DNA from: a virus
Length of the DNA: 34,876 nt
IMG/VR virus record: IMGVR_UViG_3300032397_000041
Location: 1-34,876 of that record
Strand: one strand, 5' to 3'
The position numbers and the translations under genes were made by a program. The notes under the pieces are model-generated. The model did no database searches. It had not been told where the DNA came from and worked only from the letters and a program-made list of their open reading frames with translations. Below, piece after piece: positions 13,525-21,720 of the stretch. How positions within the stretch are numbered: the first letter of the stretch is position 1; each line of letters begins with the position of its first letter.

Positions 13525-14523
13525 ATGTTGACATACGATAGAATGACTATTGATAGTACTGGCTCCTTTCTGATTAGTGAATTGGAGAGGCTGGATATGT
13601 CTCTGCATGAGCCGTTAATTTCGGTTACTTGGGGCAGAGATATTGATTTGAGAGAGGACGTTTCTATTGCCGATGAAGCATCGAGCTTCACAAATTCAGC
13701 GTTTGCTGCTGCTGGTGGATTTAATTCTACTGGCAAAAACTTTATTGGGAAAACTTCAAATGTTATTCCTGGTGTTGCATTGGATATCGGGAAAACGACT
13801 TCTCCCTTGTATTTATGGGGCATTGAAGTTTCCTATACTATTCTTGAATTGATGTCTGCCCAGCAGTTGGGTCGTCCAGTTGATACTCAGAAATATGCAG
13901 CGATGCAGATTAAGTATCAGATGGATATTGATGAAATGGTTTATATTGGAGATTCAGGTCTTGGCAAATTTGGTTTGGTCAACTCAAATGTAGTTACAGC
14001 CGGATTTGTTGCGACTAAAGCATCTGCTCATACTCAATGGATGCCATCGGCCTTGAATGGAAATGTGGCCGCAACACCGGATGAAATTCTTAATGATGTA
14101 AACTCTTTAATCCAAGCCGCTTGGGCTGCGGCTTCTTTTGTAGTTTGCCCCAGCAAGTTACTTTTGCCTCCAGTACAGTTTGCCTATATCGTTTCTCAGA
14201 AAGTATCTTCTGCTGGTAATGTTTCGATTCTTACCTTTTTGGAAGACAATAGCATTGCATTGAAGATCAATGGCAAGAAGCTTGATATTCAGCCTTTGAA
14301 ATGGTTGACTGGTCGGGGTGTGGCTGCTGGGTCTCCATCTGCTGCTACTGATCGTATGGTTGTTTATACTCAGGACAAGAACCGGGTTCGGTATCCTTTG
14401 GTTCCTTTGCAGAGGACTCCGTTGGAGTATCGTAGTATCTATCACATTACGACTTATTTCGGCAGACTTGGTTGTGTTGAAGTAGTTTATCCCGAGACAA
14501 TGTTGTATCGCGATGGTATATAA
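13525..14523 (+). CDS. Major capsid protein (DUF2184 type)
   Basis: This 332-residue protein forms the icosahedral shell and has the HK97-like fold by family. Recognised blocks are LHEPLISVTWGRDIDLREDV near residue 30, DIGKTTSPLYLWGIEVSYTI near 90, AQQLGRPVDTQKYAAM, IKYQMDIDEMVYIGD and the closing YHITTYFGRLGCVEVVYPE. These agree with DUF2184 capsid proteins. There is no long N-terminal delta domain, which fits a separate scaffold. The ribosome site is GGGAGAAAAAAATA. Confidence 0.9.
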   Translation: MLTYDRMTIDSTGSFLISELERLDMSLHEPLISVTWGRDIDLREDVSIADEASSFTNSAFAAAGGFNSTGKNFIGKTSNVIPGVALDIGKTTSPLYLWGIEVSYTILELMSAQQLGRPVDTQKYAAMQIKYQMDIDEMVYIGDSGLGKFGLVNSNVVTAGFVATKASAHTQWMPSALNGNVAATPDEILNDVNSLIQAAWAAASFVVCPSKLLLPPVQFAYIVSQKVSSAGNVSILTFLEDNSIALKINGKKLDIQPLKWLTGRGVAAGSPSAATDRMVVYTQDKNRVRYPLVPLQRTPLEYRSIYHITTYFGRLGCVEVVYPETMLYRDGI

Positions 14524-14547
14524 GGTTGATTAAAAAGGAGAGTTAAA

Positions 14548-14877
14548 ATGGTTAAGATTGAGTTAAAAAGGCCGATAGAGACTCCTGATGGTGATAGGAG
14601 CATTTTGAGGCCAGGTATTCATCATCTTAAAGACGAGACTTTCTCCCATTGGTTTATTCAAGGTTTGGTAGAGGCTGGAGATATAGTGGTTCTGTCCATT
14701 ATTCCCAGCCTTGCCAGGCATAAGATTCTTCCTAAAGTAGAACCAAAAATGAGAGAATCAGAAGTTGTAATAAAATCTATTAAAGAGGAAGTTAAAGTCG
14801 AAGAGATAAATCCTAAAGTTGATGTGAAAGTTGTAGAAGAGAAACCTAAACGGAAAAGAGCGATAATTTCTTCATAG
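14548..14877 (+). CDS. Small head-region protein after the capsid gene
   Basis: This 109-residue protein has an N-terminal beta-rich part (IELKRPIETPDGDRSILRPG, HHLKDETFSHWFIQGLVEAG). Its second half alternates Lys, Glu and Val and ends very basic (KPKRKRAIIS). Similar short proteins often follow major capsid genes in contractile phages, but their role is unclear. The basic tail could contact DNA or other head proteins. It has a ribosome site AAAGGAGAG. Confidence 0.6.
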   Translation: MVKIELKRPIETPDGDRSILRPGIHHLKDETFSHWFIQGLVEAGDIVVLSIIPSLARHKILPKVEPKMRESEVVIKSIKEEVKVEEINPKVDVKVVEEKPKRKRAIISS

Positions 14878-14888
14878 AGGTATAGATC

Positions 14889-15287
14889 ATGGCTTTCGAT
14901 ATAGATAAATTTAGAGAGGATTTCCCAGAGTTTTCTAAGTCAGGATTGCGAATATATTCTGATTCGCTGATTGCTTTTTGGGCGAAGATGGGAGATTTGC
15001 AGCTTAATGTAAAGGCATGGGGCGATTTGCTTGATTTTGGCATGGAGTTGTATGTCGCCCATAATATCGTTTTAGCTGTTACTGCTCAAGATACCGCAAC
15101 ATTAGGAGGTGTGCCTGGACAGGATATTGGAGTTATGACAAGCCAAAGTGCAGGTGGGCTTCAAGTATCCTTGGATGTAAATTCTATGTTGGAAGCCAAT
15201 GCTGGAAATTATAATTTAACATTTTATGGACGGCAATTTTTGAGACTTGCAAGATTGCTTGGTTCTGGTGGAGCGGTGGCAATATGA
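14889..15287 (+). CDS. Head-tail connector (DUF4054-like)
   Basis: This 132-residue protein begins FDIDKFREDFPEFSKSG and has a mainly helical body ending YGRQFLRLARLLG. This is the pattern of the DUF4054 gp6-like adaptors that form a ring under the portal. The Gly/Ser-rich stretch near residues 75-95 is usual for the group. Its stop overlaps the next start (ATGA at 15284-15287). Confidence 0.75.
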   Translation: MAFDIDKFREDFPEFSKSGLRIYSDSLIAFWAKMGDLQLNVKAWGDLLDFGMELYVAHNIVLAVTAQDTATLGGVPGQDIGVMTSQSAGGLQVSLDVNSMLEANAGNYNLTFYGRQFLRLARLLGSGGAVAI

Positions 15288-15931
15288 TTCAGGGAAAAGC
15301 ATCGTTAAAGATAGAGACAGATAACACTTCTGCTGTCCTGATGTCTTTGAAAGGTCTCGCAGATATTGATGTGCTGGTCGGTGTTCCTGAAGAAAATACA
15401 ATGCGGAACGATGAAGAAATTACAAATGCAGGATTAATTAATATTCATACTCATGGGGTTGCTTCTCAATCTATTAAGCAGAGTAAGAAAAAAGGTGTCA
15501 AATATAATGCTGCTCTTTCTACATATATTACTTCAAAGGGGTCTCCATTATGGCGGATACCTCCAAGACCATTGATTGAACCTGCTTTGGAGGCAGATGG
15601 TAATAAACAAAGAATAGAAGAAGACCTTAAAATTGTAGCTAAGTGTATGTTGGATGGAGATAAGACAGGTGCTGTAAGAGCTTTGAATCAAGCAGGTATT
15701 GATGGAGTTAATATAATCAGGGATTGGTTTGAAGACCCAAGGAATAATTGGCCTCCAGCGTCTGATGCTTCTGTCAGAGCAAATGTGAATAAAGTATACA
15801 AAAGTAAAAAGAAGCGTAGAGCAATTATGAAACGATATAGAGAAGGTTTAGAGCCTGGTTTGAAACAACTTCTTGTCGATACAGATCAAATGAGGAAAGC
15901 AATATCTTACATAATTAGATTTGAGGAATAG
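15284..15931 (+). CDS. Tail completion / head-tail joining protein
   Basis: This 215-residue protein shows VLVGVPEE near residue 30, IPPRPLIEPAL in the middle and TDQMRKAISYIIR at the end. These are the three landmarks of the Mu gpG / HK97 gp10-like joining proteins. An inserted Lys-rich region near residues 65-75 is longer than usual. It is translationally coupled to the connector gene through ATGA. Confidence 0.68.
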   Translation: MIQGKASLKIETDNTSAVLMSLKGLADIDVLVGVPEENTMRNDEEITNAGLINIHTHGVASQSIKQSKKKGVKYNAALSTYITSKGSPLWRIPPRPLIEPALEADGNKQRIEEDLKIVAKCMLDGDKTGAVRALNQAGIDGVNIIRDWFEDPRNNWPPASDASVRANVNKVYKSKKKRRAIMKRYREGLEPGLKQLLVDTDQMRKAISYIIRFEE

Positions 15932-15934
15932 CTT

Positions 15935-16318
15935 ATGTTATTGATTAATTTAGCAAGAGTAGTAATTAGCCCTTATTTTTCACAACGTTTTATTGTGTAT
16001 AGATCGGTTGGCAGCTTTGTGAAAGGCCGATGGGTAGAGGGCGAGATTGAAGAGATTCCAATGCAGGGAGTTATTAATGTAGCCGGAGCATTGGAATTGA
16101 AATCGTTTTCAGAAGGTGATGATGTTTCCGGTGCCATGACATTTATTGCAAGAGAGCAAATTTATGTAACGAGGGCAGCAAATGTGGAAGAGGGTATAGA
16201 AGCTGCCACCTCTGATAAGATAATGTGGAGAGGAGAACTTTATAAAATCATAAAAGTTGATCCTTATGCCGATTTTGGATTTTATGATGCTACTGGGACA
16301 AGATTGAAAGGCAATTAA
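15935..16318 (+). CDS. Neck protein, head closure-like
   Basis: This 127-residue, beta-rich protein has a barrel-like pattern: GRWVEGEIEEIPMQGVIN, DDVSGAMTFIAREQIYV, and a closing SDKIMWRGELYKIIKVDPY motif followed by a GFYDATG-type end. The last block is typical of small neck or stopper proteins in this gene position. The stop and next start overlap (TAATG at 16316-16320). Confidence 0.6.
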   Translation: MLLINLARVVISPYFSQRFIVYRSVGSFVKGRWVEGEIEEIPMQGVINVAGALELKSFSEGDDVSGAMTFIAREQIYVTRAANVEEGIEAATSDKIMWRGELYKIIKVDPYADFGFYDATGTRLKGN

Positions 16319-16893
16319 TGAGTGATCTTTATCTATCATTAGAGCAGTTTGAAGATTTGATTCAATCCCTGACCATGACCATGCTTGGGTGGGACGGGAG
16401 TGACCCAAAAAAGGATGTTAGAATTGGATGGCCGGAAGAGGGTGCACCTGCTGCTGATATAACAGAGAACATTGTATACTTAGAATGCTTTGAGGTGGAT
16501 AGTTCCTATAATAGAGAGCGAGAAGAAACATATACAGATATGGTATCTCCAAATGAATTGGATTTGGCTACAAGTTATACGAAGGAAATGCAGGTTAATT
16601 TTGCATTATATGGGCCGGATTCTTCTGAAAATGCTGATATAATAAGAGATCAAATATTCTATCAAGAAAATAGAATAATTCTTGCTCAGAATAATTTGTA
16701 TCCAGTTCATAATGTTGCGGCTCCCAAGAGGATTCCTGAATTTTTTAGTGGTCGATGGTGGAAGAGAGTGGATATGTCAATATCTTTTAATGAGCTGGTA
16801 GTGCGTCATATAGCGGTTCCGAAAGTGGAAAGTGTAGAGGTGACCATCAACGATTCTGATGTTGGTGAAATTGATGTTATTATAATTCCTTAA
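16318..16893 (+). CDS. Tail terminator / neck gp12-like protein
   Basis: This 191-residue protein matches the LIC_12616-type neck terminator pattern: an N-terminal helix followed by VRIGWPEEGAPAADITENIV, YLECFEVDSSYNREREE, the TKEMQVNFALYGPDS strand and a GRWWKRVDMSISFNE block before the end. Position immediately before the sheath gene supports tail termination. Confidence 0.7.
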   Translation: MSDLYLSLEQFEDLIQSLTMTMLGWDGSDPKKDVRIGWPEEGAPAADITENIVYLECFEVDSSYNREREETYTDMVSPNELDLATSYTKEMQVNFALYGPDSSENADIIRDQIFYQENRIILAQNNLYPVHNVAAPKRIPEFFSGRWWKRVDMSISFNELVVRHIAVPKVESVEVTINDSDVGEIDVIIIP

Positions 16894-16908
16894 TAGCGAG
16901 GTGTTAAA

Positions 16909-18033
16909 ATGAGTAAAACTTTAGATCTGAATACAATTATAGATGTAGTAGTTCTGGTTTCTCCTTCATCTGCTCCAAGAGCTACATTTAATCAGTTGTT
17001 AATCTTAGGATCTTCCAGCGTAATCGATACAGACGAACGGTTACGGCAATATACTTCTGTTGCCGGAATGCTGGAAGATGGCTTTGGGTTATCCAGTATG
17101 GAAGTTTTGGCTGCATCAATGTATTTTGCCCAATCTCCTGCTCCTCAAATAGTTTGGATTGGGCGAAGGGATGAAACGGTTAGTCCTCCAGAGACAATAC
17201 TGGAAGCGTTGCAAGCTTGTAGAGTGGCAGATTCAGGATGGTATCAATGTTATTCAGCCGAAGTAATTTCTGTGGATATTCCAGCTATTGCTTTTTGGGC
17301 CGAGAGTGCTTCTCCTTCAACAGTATTTGCTTATAATTCTAAAGATGCAAATATTCTTGAACCTGATCCGTCTCCGTCTGATATAGCCACTACCTTAAAA
17401 GATGCTTCTTACAAAAGGTCGATAGGTCAATACAGTACGATTGATCATGCAATTGCCGGAGCTATGGGAGTTGCCAATGGACTAAATACTGGTTTGGCGA
17501 GTAGTGCGTTTACTATGTTTGCCAAACAAGTCGTGGGATGTACTACTCAGGATTTAACTTTTAACCAGAAACAAATTATTGAGGGGAAAAATTGCAATTT
17601 ATATCTATCATATTCCAATTATTATACCATCTTTGAGCCAGGGGTTATGGCAAATGGATATTTTTATGATCAGATTGTGAATCGGGATATGCTTGTGAAT
17701 GATATTCAATTGTCTTGTATGGATTTGCTTTTCCAAAATAGAGCGATTCCGCAAACAGAAGCAGGTATGACTATGATCTATAATGCTCTCGTTCAAGCTT
17801 GTCAATTAGCAGTTACGAGAGGATATTTAGGACCTGGGACATATACTGGTGTTCCATTTTTGAATTTGAATACAGGTGATCCAATGACGAATGGTTATGT
17901 TATCCAGAGCTTGCCATTGTCGGAGCAATCTCCTGCTGATAGAGCGTTGAGAAAAGCTACTCCTTTTTATGTTACAATTAAAGAGGCAGGAGCTGTACAT
18001 TCCATGACAATAGAAGTTGTGGTGTCGGTATAA
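16909..18033 (+). CDS. Tail sheath protein (DUF3383-like)
   Basis: This 374-residue protein is the contractile sheath. Evidence is the N-terminal IIDVVVLVSPSSAPRATFNQ followed by LLILGSS, the PAPQIVWIGRRDE strand near residue 78 and a C-terminal block with AVTRGYLGPGTYTGVPF, which together fit DUF3383 sheath proteins of short contractile tails. The tube gene follows directly. This gene shows the phage is a myovirus. Confidence 0.85.
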   Translation: MSKTLDLNTIIDVVVLVSPSSAPRATFNQLLILGSSSVIDTDERLRQYTSVAGMLEDGFGLSSMEVLAASMYFAQSPAPQIVWIGRRDETVSPPETILEALQACRVADSGWYQCYSAEVISVDIPAIAFWAESASPSTVFAYNSKDANILEPDPSPSDIATTLKDASYKRSIGQYSTIDHAIAGAMGVANGLNTGLASSAFTMFAKQVVGCTTQDLTFNQKQIIEGKNCNLYLSYSNYYTIFEPGVMANGYFYDQIVNRDMLVNDIQLSCMDLLFQNRAIPQTEAGMTMIYNALVQACQLAVTRGYLGPGTYTGVPFLNLNTGDPMTNGYVIQSLPLSEQSPADRALRKATPFYVTIKEAGAVHSMTIEVVVSV

Positions 18034-18060
18034 TTATAAAACTTTAAGGAGGTGCTGAAA

Positions 18061-18507
18061 ATGGCGAAGATGTCAACTTATTCTTTTTTGGATTCTATAC
18101 TAATCATTACCCATCCAGATTTAAGTTCTCCCATTGTTTTGACTGGGGAGGGTGCTGGAAGCGTTACTGTTACTATGTCGGAGACCAGAACCGTTCATGA
18201 GGTTGCAGCAGATGGAGCTGTGATGGTATCCAAAGTGGCAGGTAATCAGGGGACAATAGCAATTGATGTTCAACAGACATCGAATGTGCATAAAAAATTA
18301 TTGAATCTATTTAACTCATTGGTAATTGGCAAGACTGATAAGTGGGCACAAGCTTCTATAAATATCAGGAATATTGCAGATGGTGCAGGTCATATCTGTA
18401 ATGGGGTGTCGCCACAGATAATTCCTGCTAAAGCATACGCTAAGGCAGGAGCACATCTAACATGGACATTTATGGCGGCTGACATCCAGAATACAACTGT
18501 AAATTAA
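18061..18507 (+). CDS. Tail tube protein (DUF3277-like)
   Basis: This 148-residue protein starts at ATG 18061, eight bases after AAGGAGG (18046-18052); an in-frame GTG at 18052 overlaps the ribosome site and is unlikely. The product begins MAKMSTYSFLDSILIITHPD. It contains GEGAGSVTVTMSETRTVHEV and ends LTWTFMAADIQNTTVN, the pattern of DUF3277 inner tube proteins. The location between sheath and chaperone is canonical. Confidence 0.85.
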   Translation: MAKMSTYSFLDSILIITHPDLSSPIVLTGEGAGSVTVTMSETRTVHEVAADGAVMVSKVAGNQGTIAIDVQQTSNVHKKLLNLFNSLVIGKTDKWAQASINIRNIADGAGHICNGVSPQIIPAKAYAKAGAHLTWTFMAADIQNTTVN

Positions 18508-18533
18508 AACTTTTATAACAAAAGGAGAGTGCT

Positions 18534-18932
18534 ATGACGGAGAGGACAAAAACTTTTGAACTGCAAGGGAGCAGATTTCAAGTTTCAAAATTGACTGCTC
18601 TTGATGGTTCGAGTTTACTTAGAAAATTTAGTGGAAGTGGAATACAAGACCCTCAAGAGTTTCTATCGAAAATGCCGGATGTGGATTTCAGATCATTACA
18701 AATATTGCTGTTGAGTAATATATCGGAAATTCAGGTTATTAATGGTGTCGAGGTGATGTTACCGATAATTTTGCCGAGCGGAGTTATGGAAGGAAAAATA
18801 TCGGAGGATGCAAGTTTGGTTTGGATGTTGACTATGATTTCTCTGATGTTTAATCTGTCTGGTTTTTTCGTCGGGAGCGTATTGAAGGACTATCAAGTGG
18901 CGATGGAGAGTATCAATACGCTGAGACCTTAA
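18534..18932 (+). CDS. Tail assembly chaperone, short form
   Basis: This 132-residue protein is in the usual position before the tape measure gene. It starts TERTKTFELQGSRFQVSKLT and has a helical body. The zero-frame product ends at TAA 18930-18932. Residues 108-112 (LSGFF) overlie the T_TTT_TTC slippery heptamer, where a fraction of ribosomes would move to the -1 frame. The short form is the G-like chaperone that coats the tape measure. Confidence 0.85.
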   Translation: MTERTKTFELQGSRFQVSKLTALDGSSLLRKFSGSGIQDPQEFLSKMPDVDFRSLQILLLSNISEIQVINGVEVMLPIILPSGVMEGKISEDASLVWMLTMISLMFNLSGFFVGSVLKDYQVAMESINTLRP

Positions 18933-19096
18933 ATATCGATAAACTTGCATTCGCACCTGTTGTGGCAGGGTTTTGGAGACAGAAAGAAATTTGGGACGGG
19001 ACTTATAACATTGATGATCTGCTCGATATTTTAGAATTGATGGCAGTTAAAAATGAGAACGAAAAAAGATTTAACGAATCGAGAGGTAATTCATGA
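18534..19096 (+). CDS. Tail assembly chaperone, long form by -1 frameshift
   Basis: The product is about 187 residues: 112 residues of the short form up to 18869, then 75 residues in the -1 frame from base 18869 to TGA 19094-19096. The -1 frame is open through the otherwise empty region 18933-19092. It encodes a plausible folded segment (LAFAPVVAGFWRQKEIWDG) and ends by overlapping the tape measure ATG as ATGA. This is the lambda G-GT arrangement found in many long-tailed phages. Confidence 0.88.
18863..18922 (+). promoter_or_regulatory. -1 ribosomal frameshift signal: slippery heptamer plus stem
   Basis: The slippery heptamer T TTT TTC lies at 18863-18869 in the correct zero-frame phase (GGT TTT TTC). 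After a 6-base spacer, AGCGTATTGA (18876-18885) pairs perfectly with TCAATACGCT (18913-18922), a 10-bp stem with a 27-base loop. Spacing, stem length and phase are those of known -1 frameshift stimulators. Confidence 0.88.
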
Positions 19097-20985
19097 GTGA
19101 AGCAGATACCATAAAGAGTTATTTGATAAGCTTAGGCTTTAAGATCGACACCGAAGTTTATAAGAAATTTATGGATTCGATCAAAAATCTTGATGATAAA
19201 ATGGGGAAAACTACCTCTTTGATGTCAAGTTCTTGGGTAAAAAGTGGGGCAATAGTAGTTGGAGCTATGCTCACTATTATCGCTACTACAGCCAAATTAC
19301 TTCAGAGTCTTGCACAAGCCGATCTTGGTTATGAGAAATTTGCCATGCACATGTTTATGGCAAAAAATCAAGCCAAGCAATTTAAAATAGTAACAGACGC
19401 AATGGGAGAGTCGATTGAGAATATGCGATGGATTCCAGAGCTTCAAAAGAAGTTTACTGAATTAAAATTTGATGCTATGCGGATGGAATTGCCAAAGCAA
19501 TATGAAGAGGAGATGAAAAAGATTCGTGGGATAAATACTGAGTTCACCAGATTAAAAATAGAATCGACTTATGCTCTTCAATGGATAGGATTTAATATTG
19601 CAAAGAATCTGTCTGGGCCTATGGCTGACATTAAAGAAAAGTTTGCAGGATTTAATGAATATATAATAAAACATTTGCCGGAGATCGCCAAGAAGATTTC
19701 CGATATACTTAGTCCGATTATAGGGATAATAGTGAATGTAGGAAAAGCTATATTGACGGTTATTGGGGTTGTTAAAAAATTATGGGATTCTTTTTCTCCT
19801 GAACAACGAGCCTTGGTTGTTTTGTTTTTTGCGACAATGTTGATTTATCTGTTTCCGATTACAGCAGCGATAGTCAGCTTGACTTTGGTTGTCAGTGAAT
19901 TCATGGATTTGTTTGCTGGGAAAAAGACTTTGCTTCCATCTGCTTTTTTAAAGGGATTGATGATCTCTACTCTTTTGGCTCTTACTCCATTGAATGCTCT
20001 TTATGTTATATTAAGGTCTGTCGCTACTGAAATGGCTGCTCTTGCAGCGATAGCTGTTTCTCTTTTTAAAGGATTAGCTAATCCCAGTACTCTAAAATCT
20101 GAGCTTGAAAATATAGTAGATGTTCAAAAGCAGGCAGTTAAGATTATTGCTAAAGGGTGGATTCCAGATACATTGAAGTCTTCTTGGAAGATACTCTTTC
20201 CAAGTGAAGAAGATAAAAAAGACAGTATGTTTTATTGGAACGATAAAGAAAGAGACGAAGCTATAAAAAATGCTATTGCAGGAAAAGGTCAAGTAAGAGA
20301 TGTAGATTTGGATAAGTCGAAAACATCTTCTGTTCAAGTCCCATTGGGTTCACAAGGAACTGGTTTGCCAGCAGATTATGTGCCCAGATCAGGAAAGCCT
20401 GGAAAACAAACAATTCCAAATGAAGATATAATGAGAGAGGCACAAAGAGCATCGAAAGAATTGAATATTCCTGCAAATTTAATTTTCGCACAATGGTATG
20501 GAGAGACGGGTGGATTCAAACAGTACTCCGGAGCTTTCAATTTGGGCAATATTGAAAATAAAAATAGACAAGCAGGAGAAGGTCGTTTTCAACATTACTC
20601 TTCACTAACAAATTATGGAGATGCTTATATCGATTTGATGAAAAGAAATTATCAGAAAACAAGAGGTGTGAAGACTTCTGAGGAGTTCTCTTCAAAATTG
20701 AAACAGGGAAGAGTCGGGGGATATTTTGAGGAGCCAGAAGACTTTTACACTAAAATGTTAAAATTAAATGAAGACAAATATGGTATTGCTGGTGGTGGAG
20801 CAATGAATAATAGCAACAATACTAATAATGTAAATGTTACGATAGCTATTGATGGATCGAGAGACCCTAAAGAGATCGGAAGGGCCGTTGTTTCGTCAAT
20901 CAATAATTTTATGCACCACAATCAATCTGTTGCCGATTATAAGAAAAAACCACAATCTGCTTCTATTGCAGGGGTGAGAGGATAA
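19093..20985 (+). CDS. Tape measure protein with a C-terminal murein hydrolase-like domain
   Basis: This 630-residue protein has an N-terminal ADTIKSYLISLGFKIDTEVY typical of this tape measure group, several hydrophobic segments (near 50-75 and 200-330) and a long helical middle. From about residue 441 to 560 there is a lysozyme/glucosaminidase-like domain: EAQRASKELNIPANLIFAQW, then a candidate catalytic Glu471 in YGETGGF and a NLGNIENKNRQAGE loop. This would open peptidoglycan during DNA entry. The end carries an Asn-rich linker and a beta segment (NVNVTIAIDGSRDPKEIG). By the usual 0.15 nm per residue rule the tail is at most about 95 nm. Confidence 0.85.
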   Translation: MSEADTIKSYLISLGFKIDTEVYKKFMDSIKNLDDKMGKTTSLMSSSWVKSGAIVVGAMLTIIATTAKLLQSLAQADLGYEKFAMHMFMAKNQAKQFKIVTDAMGESIENMRWIPELQKKFTELKFDAMRMELPKQYEEEMKKIRGINTEFTRLKIESTYALQWIGFNIAKNLSGPMADIKEKFAGFNEYIIKHLPEIAKKISDILSPIIGIIVNVGKAILTVIGVVKKLWDSFSPEQRALVVLFFATMLIYLFPITAAIVSLTLVVSEFMDLFAGKKTLLPSAFLKGLMISTLLALTPLNALYVILRSVATEMAALAAIAVSLFKGLANPSTLKSELENIVDVQKQAVKIIAKGWIPDTLKSSWKILFPSEEDKKDSMFYWNDKERDEAIKNAIAGKGQVRDVDLDKSKTSSVQVPLGSQGTGLPADYVPRSGKPGKQTIPNEDIMREAQRASKELNIPANLIFAQWYGETGGFKQYSGAFNLGNIENKNRQAGEGRFQHYSSLTNYGDAYIDLMKRNYQKTRGVKTSEEFSSKLKQGRVGGYFEEPEDFYTKMLKLNEDKYGIAGGGAMNNSNNTNNVNVTIAIDGSRDPKEIGRAVVSSINNFMHHNQSVADYKKKPQSASIAGVRG

Positions 20986-21719
20986 TGGGAAATCCCAATT
21001 TAAATATAAATGAAGACAGTGGATTGGATTGGGACACAGAGATTGGTGATTCTGCTCCTGAAGACGATTTGTATTTTCTTGATGATCAAAATGCTGCCAG
21101 CAAGTCAAGAGGGTATCGACCAAGAGCTTGGGATGAACCAGAGACGAAAGAACTTTTTTATATATCGGATAGTAAAGGGAATGACTATTTTTTTGACGGG
21201 GTTTTTAAGACAGAACATTCTTCCAAAAGAAGATTGACTCAGCACCCAGTTCAGACCGGAGCGAACATTACAGATCATTCTTATCAGATTCCTATGAGCT
21301 TAACATTAGAGGTTGGTGTTTCTGATTCTATGGATGTCTATAAATTGTCTTGGTCTGGCAATGCAAATTCTAAGTCTGTTAATGCTTATCAGAAATTGAG
21401 AAAGATTCAAGATTCTGGACAACCACTAAAGGTTATTACTCGGATGTGTAGTTATGAGAATATGGTCATAGAAAGCATTGCCATTCAAGAAGATTATAAG
21501 TCTTTATATAGTATGAAAGCAGGTATTTCTTTCCAGCAAATTATAATTGCAGATGTAGCGATGAGGAAGATAAGCGCAAGTAAACAAACGACAGAGGTGA
21601 ATAGTTCCGCTACAAAACAACCATTGTCAGCTAATGATTTTGATTCCGAAGTGAGGAAAATATTTAAGACTGTTACGGGTATCAAAGATGAAACTCTAAA
21701 GGCTTGGGGATTAAGATAA
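20985..21719 (+). CDS. Distal tail / baseplate Dit-like protein
   Basis: This 244-residue protein overlaps the tape measure stop (TAATG). After an acidic N-terminus it contains HPVQTGANITDHSYQIPMSL near residue 87, LTLEVGVSDS and PLKVITRMCSYENMVIESIA, the signature of Dit-like baseplate proteins in short contractile tails. It likely joins the tube to the baseplate hub. The C-terminal about 45 residues are a separate, charged helical tail. Confidence 0.75.
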   Translation: MGNPNLNINEDSGLDWDTEIGDSAPEDDLYFLDDQNAASKSRGYRPRAWDEPETKELFYISDSKGNDYFFDGVFKTEHSSKRRLTQHPVQTGANITDHSYQIPMSLTLEVGVSDSMDVYKLSWSGNANSKSVNAYQKLRKIQDSGQPLKVITRMCSYENMVIESIAIQEDYKSLYSMKAGISFQQIIIADVAMRKISASKQTTEVNSSATKQPLSANDFDSEVRKIFKTVTGIKDETLKAWGLR

Positions 21720-21720
21720 T

